47,047 bases of DNA from Candidatus Aminicenantota bacterium. GTDB lineage: Bacteria > Acidobacteriota > Aminicenantia > UBA2199. Under the pieces are notes generated by a model. It saw only the letters and a program-made list of their open reading frames with translations, did not search any database and was not told the DNA's origin. This document shows, piece by piece, positions 42,416 to 47,047 of the stretch (its first letter is position 1; each line of letters opens with the position of its first letter). The translations under genes and the position numbers were made by a program. Where the stretch lies: the NCBI GenBank assembly GCA_026393835.1, contig JAPKZK010000033.1, positions 1-47,047 of the forward strand, read 5' to 3'.

Positions 42416-44929
42416 TCATTCAAAAGGTATTCGAAACGGGCGCACACCGGCGCCGGCGGTATGAACCGCCAGGGTAACATCGATGGTTTGGGGAGAATTG
42501 ACGGCATCGGGGGCATTTACCGTGATAACCCCCCGGTAAACGCCCGGGCCAAGACCTGAGGCATTAACTGAAACAGCCACTTTCGCATTCCCGGTTCCCT
42601 TAACCGGGTTGCAGTTGAGCCAGGAGTCGCTGACGGCGACATCCCAATCGAGGGCGAATCCCCCGCTGCGCCTGATAAAAAAATATTTAGTCCTCTCCGC
42701 CGCCCCCTGGATAGATACCCTGAAATTCAATCGGCTGTGGTTGAGAGAAATTTCTTCCACTTTCCGGTAATCAAAGGAAAACTTAGAGACAAAAAAATCG
42801 GCATAGCCCCCATTGGAAGGCTGATAGGCATTCAGCACCGGGAAATCGTAACTTTCGGTTTCACCTGCTAAATAAATATTCCCGGCGCTGTCCCTGTCGA
42901 TATTTAAACAACGTTCCCACCCGGAACCTCCCCAATATGAAGAATAAACAAGATTTTTTCCATCCGGCGTTAAAATACTGAAAAAACCGTCTCTATTTCC
43001 CGGGTATTCGCCTATTAAAGGCGACTTCATCGGGAAGTCGCTGCTGTAAGTGGAACCCGCGAGTAAAATATAACCGTGATTGTCTAAAGCCAATACGCCA
43101 TGCCAATCTTCGCCGCTTCCGCCCAGGTAGGAGGAGTAGAGTAATTTGGACCCATTGGAATTGAACCTGCTGATAAAAATATCATAATCGCCGTGGTTGG
43201 CAGCCTGGTATGGATTTTTGATGGGGAAATCATTGCTGGAGGTAAAACCGCCGACATAGATATCGCCGGAATTTCCAATGGCCAATCCGAAAGACAAGTC
43301 ATCTCCGGTTCCTCCCAAAAAGGTAGAGAAAACCAATTGAGAACCATTCGGTTTGAATTTGGTAAGAAATACATCCCGTTCCCCGCCGGCATAATGTTTT
43401 TGCCAGGCGTTTTTCAGTGGGAAATCACTGCTGCCGGTACGGCCCACCACATAGAAGTAACCCGCGTTATCTACGGCGATGCGGTCAGCCACGTCTTCGC
43501 CTGTTCCACCTAAATAAGATGAATATTCGATATTTTTTAAATCAGGGGACAGTTTGCATGCATAAGCGGAAGCATCTCCTTTATTCGTACTTTGATAGGG
43601 ATTTTTAATGGGAAAATCCGTGCTGTAAGTAAAACCGGTCACCCACAGGTGATTGGAATTATCAAGAGTTATAAATGAATTGCGATCTTCGGAGGTCCCA
43701 CCCAGGTAACGGCCCCCCAGGTAATTTCCATTGGCGTCAAACCTGGCCAGGAACACATCTTTGCCTCCTATCGGGCCATTGAAACCAGGCATATCGTCGC
43801 TAAAGGTATCGCCGGCAATATAAACATCGCCATTATCGGCTGCGGTAATGCCGAAAAAATATTCATAGCTGCTCCCCCCGAAATACGTGGAAAAAATGAG
43901 GTCTGATCCCGCGGCGTTGAATTTGGTAACAATGGCGTCCAGGCCATAACTCTTGCTGCCCTGGTAGGCATTTTTGGTTGGGTAATCGAGGCTGTAGGTG
44001 TACCCGATGAGATGCACTTGACCCCATTTGTCTAAAAACATCCTGGTATAAAGTTCCGTATCGCTCCCGCCCATATAAGTGGAATACAATAACGAAACCA
44101 CCGGGTCCAGTATGAGCTCGAAATTTTTATCATATTCACCAATGGAAAATCCGTAACATTTTTTCCCTATTTGCCTGAATCCCGATGAGACATTTACCTT
44201 TTCTCCTTGCAGCATTTGAAAGCTGTGCGGCCGTTGGTGCATCATTTTGCCAAAGGGGGTATCGATGACCAGGTTCCCTTCCCGGTCGATATTAGTCGTC
44301 CGGATACTTTTATATTCGAAACGGATATCCGCGGGGTTCCCCCCGGGTTTAACAATCCAGTCGTATTCAACCTGGTTTTCATTTCCATAGACTTTCAAAT
44401 CGATATTTTTATAGATCTCTTTATACAACACCGCTTTTGAAGTAGAGATGCCTTTTTGCCACCGGGAAGGGTCTTTGCCGATGAAATAGTTCACCCGGTG
44501 CGGGGACATTTCCAGGGGCGCGATTTCCGTGTATTTATTGGCGTTAAGGAAAACCAGACGTGACACATCTCGTTCCACCCATCCCCCGGTTTTTCCCGGG
44601 TTCCTTCCCCGGTCACCGTTCCCTGGTCCCTGGTCCCCCAATTCCTTAATCCGATCGAAAACAAGGCCTTCTTTTGTTATCCACAGCGTATATCGGGGCG
44701 TTTTGGCGTAATATCTCGCCGTTTCATCGGTCTGTCCTTTATTGGGGATAAAATAGAGCGGCGTCTTGCCGAAATTGGGGTGCTCGATTAATACCGACCC
44801 CTTTGCCGCTGCCGGTTCCCCGGTTATTGTTATTTCCTTTCCTATTCCCGTCTCTCGTCCGTGAGACCCGGGAATAAGAATTATCCAACACATGGACACA
44901 GCAAAAAACAAAATCATTGTTTTTTTCAT
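42416..44929 (-). CDS. SBBP beta-propeller protein with N-terminal DUF7948-type domain (837 aa)
   Basis: An exported protein; start with an AAGGAGGT ribosome site and signal peptide 1-24. Residues about 50-275 match the domain that usually precedes SBBP repeats (FIPNKGQTDETARYYAKTPRYTLWITKEGLVF, later WIVKPGGNPADIRFEYKS). About 280-705 hold seven SBBP repeats, each with YSTYLGGSGED, D..G..Y..G.T.S.DFP..N.YQ and D.F..KF, which should form one seven-bladed propeller. About 715-825 is a BACON-like Ig domain (SDSWLNCNPVKGTGNAKVAVSVNASGL), followed by a short tail. An interspersed heptamer array encodes a Gly-rich insert (about residues 98-110, DQGPGNGDRGRNPG). Function: probably binding at the surface, no catalytic residues seen. 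Confidence 0.93.
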   Translation of the reverse strand: MKKTMILFFAVSMCWIILIPGSHGRETGIGKEITITGEPAAAKGSVLIEHPNFGKTPLYFIPNKGQTDETARYYAKTPRYTLWITKEGLVFDRIKELGDQGPGNGDRGRNPGKTGGWVERDVSRLVFLNANKYTEIAPLEMSPHRVNYFIGKDPSRWQKGISTSKAVLYKEIYKNIDLKVYGNENQVEYDWIVKPGGNPADIRFEYKSIRTTNIDREGNLVIDTPFGKMMHQRPHSFQMLQGEKVNVSSGFRQIGKKCYGFSIGEYDKNFELILDPVVSLLYSTYMGGSDTELYTRMFLDKWGQVHLIGYTYSLDYPTKNAYQGSKSYGLDAIVTKFNAAGSDLIFSTYFGGSSYEYFFGITAADNGDVYIAGDTFSDDMPGFNGPIGGKDVFLARFDANGNYLGGRYLGGTSEDRNSFITLDNSNHLWVTGFTYSTDFPIKNPYQSTNKGDASAYACKLSPDLKNIEYSSYLGGTGEDVADRIAVDNAGYFYVVGRTGSSDFPLKNAWQKHYAGGERDVFLTKFKPNGSQLVFSTFLGGTGDDLSFGLAIGNSGDIYVGGFTSSNDFPIKNPYQAANHGDYDIFISRFNSNGSKLLYSSYLGGSGEDWHGVLALDNHGYILLAGSTYSSDFPMKSPLIGEYPGNRDGFFSILTPDGKNLVYSSYWGGSGWERCLNIDRDSAGNIYLAGETESYDFPVLNAYQPSNGGYADFFVSKFSFDYRKVEEISLNHSRLNFRVSIQGAAERTKYFFIRRSGGFALDWDVAVSDSWLNCNPVKGTGNAKVAVSVNASGLGPGVYRGVITVNAPDAVNSPQTIDVTLAVHTAGAGVRPFRIPFE
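44602..44636 (-). repeat. Heptamer array inside the SBBP coding region
   Basis: Five in-register 7-bp units on the plus strand: TCCTTCC, CCGGTCA, CCGTTCC and CTGGTCC twice. They encode a Gly/Asn/Asp/Arg-rich stretch between two conserved parts of the N-terminal domain, so the array is tolerated as a linker. Confidence 0.75.
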
Positions 44930-44969
44930 CTTCTTACCTCCTTAAAGGAATTTTTCTTTCCCATATATA

Positions 44970-44999
44970 AATATAACCTATCCTGGCAGTAATTAGTAA
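44970..44999 (-). promoter_or_regulatory. Possible promoter of the SBBP gene
   Basis: Minus-strand TTTACT followed by a 19-bp spacer and TATATT (44975-44970), about 40 bp upstream of the ATG. The spacer is longer than ideal, so this is tentative. Confidence 0.3.
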
Positions 45000-45479
45000 A
45001 GATTTATAAATGTTTACATCTTTTTCCCGGTTCTTCCTCACTTGAAATGACTAACATTTTTTTGCGGCACATCAATGCCTTGAATCCCTATACCAACCCC
45101 CAGGAATTGCAGGCCACCCTTTTATTCACTGGCACGAAAGTCCCGTGCATGTAAACGAGAGTTCCGTGCAGGTGCATCAAACATCCGTTCATGTAAACGA
45201 GGATTCTGTGCATCTGCACCAATCAACCGTGCAACTGCGTAAATCGCCAGTGCATGAACCTAAAGGCTTTATTCGGAATGAAAGAGCGGTAATTTTTCCC
45301 GCGAGCAACCTGGTTTATAAAAGTGTTCCCACCATCGATGCAAAACAATATTATTTCTATCCGACAATCAGGATTTGATCGGGCCGGCTAAAATGAGAAC
45401 TGTTGCACAGCATCAAAGAAAGTTGAAAAATCAGCGGAAATGGATTATAAGGCCTATTTATTGTTGGTCCCCAATCTGT
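45000..45479. other. Divergent intergenic region between SBBP and AAA ATPase genes
   Basis: No recognised gene. It contains the 21-bp array at 45136-45261; the surrounding bases show no other clear element. Confidence 0.5.
45136..45261 (+). repeat. 21-bp array encoding seven-residue repeats
   Basis: Six 21-bp units (45136, 45157, 45178, 45199, 45220, 45241) with a CCGTGCATGTAAAC-like core. The plus frame is open and reads as heptads of the type VHVNESS, VQVHQTS, VHVNEDS, VHLHQST, VQLRKSP. The open frame runs from 45055 to 45378, but the only start inside is a GTG within the array and no ribosome site is visible, so a protein is not supported. Period matches the array at 40357-40820, sequence does not. 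Confidence 0.85.
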
Positions 45480-45485
45480 TATAAT
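45480..45485 (+). promoter_or_regulatory. Perfect TATAAT -10 box upstream of the AAA ATPase gene
   Basis: TATAAT at 45480-45485, 58 bp before the ATG. A matching -35 at ideal spacing is not clear. Confidence 0.4.
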
Positions 45486-45543
45486 AGCCTCGCCGGTTAT
45501 ATGAAGGCAAAATCATAAAACACTTAGATAATGTGGAGTTACT

Positions 45544-46722
45544 ATGAAGAGGACTTTTAATACCACCGGGACGTGTATTCCCACCAACCATTTTATGGCG
45601 GATATTTCCGGGAAAGTAGACCGGGTCATGGAAATGATAGCCAACGGCTTTTATTTTACCATTAACCGCCCCCGCCAGTATGGGAAAACCACTATGATGC
45701 ACCTCCTTTTCCAGGCTATGCAGAAAAACAAAGAGTACCTCCCGATGGATATCAGCTTCGAAGGCATCGGCGCCTCCACCTACGCCAACGCCAACGCCAA
45801 CCGTTTTATCCCCGCTGTTCTCGATCTTTTGAGCATGAGACTCGGATTTATGGAAGAAAAGGAAGCTGCTTCCTTACTTGAAAAAAATCTTAATATTCAT
45901 GATTTCGGTAAATTAAGCCGCTTCTTTACCGAATTCGTCCGGGAAACCGGCAGAAAAGTCGTGCTGATGATCGATGAAGTGGATAAATCAAGTAACAACC
46001 AATTATTCCTGGATTTCCTGGGAATGCTCAGGACCAAATACCTGGGACGGAATGAAGGAAAAGACTATTCATTTCATTCGGTTATCCTGGCAGGCGTTCA
46101 TGATATCAAAACCCTCAAAGCCAAAATCCGCCGCGATTCGGAGCAAAAATATAACAGCCCCTGGAATATTGCCGTGGATTTTGAAGTAGACCTGGCGCTT
46201 TTCCCAAACGAAATCGCCCCCATGCTGGATGAATACGCCAAAGAACGAAAAACTAAAATCGATATCCCTTTTTTCACCGAGTACCTTTTTTATTTCACTT
46301 CCGGGTATCCCTTCCTGGTAAGTTTACTGTGCAAAATCATCGATGAGAAGATATTACCTGCCAAAAAGAAAAAAGAATGGAAACCGGAAGACCTGGTTAA
46401 AGCTGTTCAAATTGCTCTTAGGAACGATAACACCAATTTCGACAGCCTGGTTAAAAACCTGGAAAACAACCCGGAACTCTATGAGCTTGTATTTAAGATC
46501 ACCATGAACGAAAAGGAGTTTTCCTATAACCGGCGAAACGCGATTATTCATCAGGGAACCATATATGGTATCTTAAAGGATGAAAAGGGGAAAACCCGGA
46601 TTCATAACCGCCTTTATGAGCAGCTCATTTATGATTATATGTCTTCCAACCTGGAGACTTCGGGCGGTATCAAGTACCCCGCTGCCAGCGCCAGTTACAT
46701 CCTGGAGGATGGGAAAAGATAG
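45544..46722 (+). CDS. AAA ATPase of the AAA-like (AAA_35/ATPase_2-type) family
   Basis: A 392-aa P-loop protein with a GGAG site 6 nt before the ATG. Residues 36-52 hold FYFTINRPRQYGKTTMM with Walker A (Gly47-Lys48-Thr49), and 138-145 hold VVLMIDE, Walker B with Asp144-Glu145. The motif FEGIGAS and the later GYPFLVSLLCKII segment fit the AAA-like family of unknown function that often accompanies mobile or defence-type loci. Many relatives continue for a further 100-plus residues with a nuclease-like C-terminal domain; here the protein stops at LEDGKR soon after the winged-helix-like part, so it may be a short form or truncated. No partner gene is adjacent; repeats and an intron end follow. 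Confidence 0.8.
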   Translation: MKRTFNTTGTCIPTNHFMADISGKVDRVMEMIANGFYFTINRPRQYGKTTMMHLLFQAMQKNKEYLPMDISFEGIGASTYANANANRFIPAVLDLLSMRLGFMEEKEAASLLEKNLNIHDFGKLSRFFTEFVRETGRKVVLMIDEVDKSSNNQLFLDFLGMLRTKYLGRNEGKDYSFHSVILAGVHDIKTLKAKIRRDSEQKYNSPWNIAVDFEVDLALFPNEIAPMLDEYAKERKTKIDIPFFTEYLFYFTSGYPFLVSLLCKIIDEKILPAKKKKEWKPEDLVKAVQIALRNDNTNFDSLVKNLENNPELYELVFKITMNEKEFSYNRRNAIIHQGTIYGILKDEKGKTRIHNRLYEQLIYDYMSSNLETSGGIKYPAASASYILEDGKR

Positions 46723-46766
46723 AAAAAAATGGCAAAGAGATTTATACAGCCTGGGTTTAATTAGTA

Positions 46767-46822
46767 GTCATTGGTCAGTGGTCAGTGGTCAGTGGTCAGT
46801 GGTCAGTGGTGAATGGTGAATG
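46767..46822. repeat. Heptamer tandem array GTCAGTG/GTGAATG x8
   Basis: Eight 7-bp units without a break: GTCATTG, GTCAGTG five times, GTGAATG twice, then a partial GTGAAAA. It begins 45 bp after the AAA ATPase stop codon. It is the longest heptamer array in the window. Confidence 0.9.
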
Positions 46823-46914
46823 GTGAAAAAAATCTGTGCTAATCCGTGTAATCGCCCGTACGTGGACCATCGGTCTTTCTTCTTTTTCTTACCTTCTTAA
46901 CCTCTTAACTTGCC

Positions 46915-47047
46915 GGGTAGAGCCTTCGGTTACCCTCCGGCTCCCCCACAGATCCGGACGTGCGCAATTAACGCATCCGGTTCCTCATATTATGGCTTTG
47001 CTGCGCGATATATTGAGTGAACTACTTTTATAGGTGGGAGTGGGAAG
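46915..47047 (-). mobile_element. 3' end of a group II intron (domains V and VI), cut by the window edge
   Basis: Read on the minus strand, 46983-46951 has the form of domain V: an 8-bp lower stem (GAACCGGA with TCCGGATC, one A-A mismatch), a two-nucleotide CG bulge on the 3' side, an upper TGCG/CGCA stem and a short loop. Immediately downstream, 46950-46915 folds as a domain VI-like GAGCC/GGCTC stem and ends near CTACCC. The intron body and any reverse transcriptase would lie right of the window; a frame on this strand ends about 15-25 bp before domain V. The catalytic triad position reads AAC rather than AGC. Confidence 0.65.

Noticed and set aside
45145..45378. 77-aa frame over the VHVNESS array
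   Set aside because: It needs a GTG inside the array and lacks a ribosome site; the frame is open upstream without any start.
45467..45479. TTGTTG as -35 for the TATAAT at 45480
   Set aside because: The spacer would be only 13 bp, too short for a sigma70 promoter.

Overview
The window is about 47 kb of bacterial DNA. It is dominated by very large exported, repeat-built surface proteins, separated by unusually repeat-rich intergenic DNA. A secretin, a beta-barrel outer-membrane protein and two or more lipoproteins show that the organism is a diderm (Gram-negative-type). The domain mix (DUF11, CARDB, PKD, SBBP propellers, SLH, a papain-like protease, MazEF, many palindromic interspersed repeats) resembles uncultured lineages such as Candidatus Aminicenantes or Acidobacteria-like bacteria. 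That placement is a family-level impression, because no marker gene is present. No rRNA, tRNA or CRISPR array is visible.

Layout. (1) 0.2-23.5 kb, minus strand: a three-gene row read right to left. It encodes an 861-aa SH3 plus beta-barrel outer-membrane protein, a 1114-aa Ig/PKD/DUF11/SdrD_B protein and a 5717-aa giant of DUF11 repeats, 24 CARDB repeats, an alpha-helical block and SdrD_B repeats. Three cassettes in the giant, each exactly 499 codons, are tandem super-repeats. (2) 23.5-25.3 kb, plus strand: a solitary ribbon-helix-helix regulator and a MazE/MazF-type toxin-antitoxin pair whose antitoxin mRNA looks leaderless, followed by interspersed repeats. (3) 25.3-36.4 kb, minus strand and visibly A+T-richer: an SLH-domain protein and, 16 bp downstream, a 3125-aa multidomain adhesin-like protein (Ig/FN3, propeller-like, LRR, Kre9/KNH-like, FG-GAP), behind a good sigma70-type promoter. 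(4) 36.6-40.2 kb, minus strand: a PKD lipoprotein and a TPR-STN-secretin lipoprotein, 4 bp apart. The lipoprotein appears to start at a non-canonical ATA codon. (5) 40.2-41.3 kb: non-coding repeat DNA with a roughly 460-bp inverted array of 21-bp units carrying helically phased A/T tracts, a mobile-type repeat with heptamer expansion, and heptamer arrays. (6) 41.4-44.9 kb: a secreted papain-family protease (plus) convergent with a 7-bladed SBBP propeller protein (minus), sharing a strong terminator. (7) 45.0-47.0 kb: another 21-bp array that encodes heptads, an AAA ATPase, a long heptamer array and, at the right edge on the minus strand, what looks like the domain V-VI 3' end of a group II intron.

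How the genes work together (inference): the secretin/lipoprotein operon and the barrel protein are outer-membrane components, while the giant, SLH, propeller and papain proteins are their likely exported clients or surface partners, forming a cell-surface adhesion or degradation layer. The most unusual content is the repeat DNA: two different 21-bp arrays in two divergent intergenic regions, and a family of 7-bp tandem arrays that also invades a coding region.
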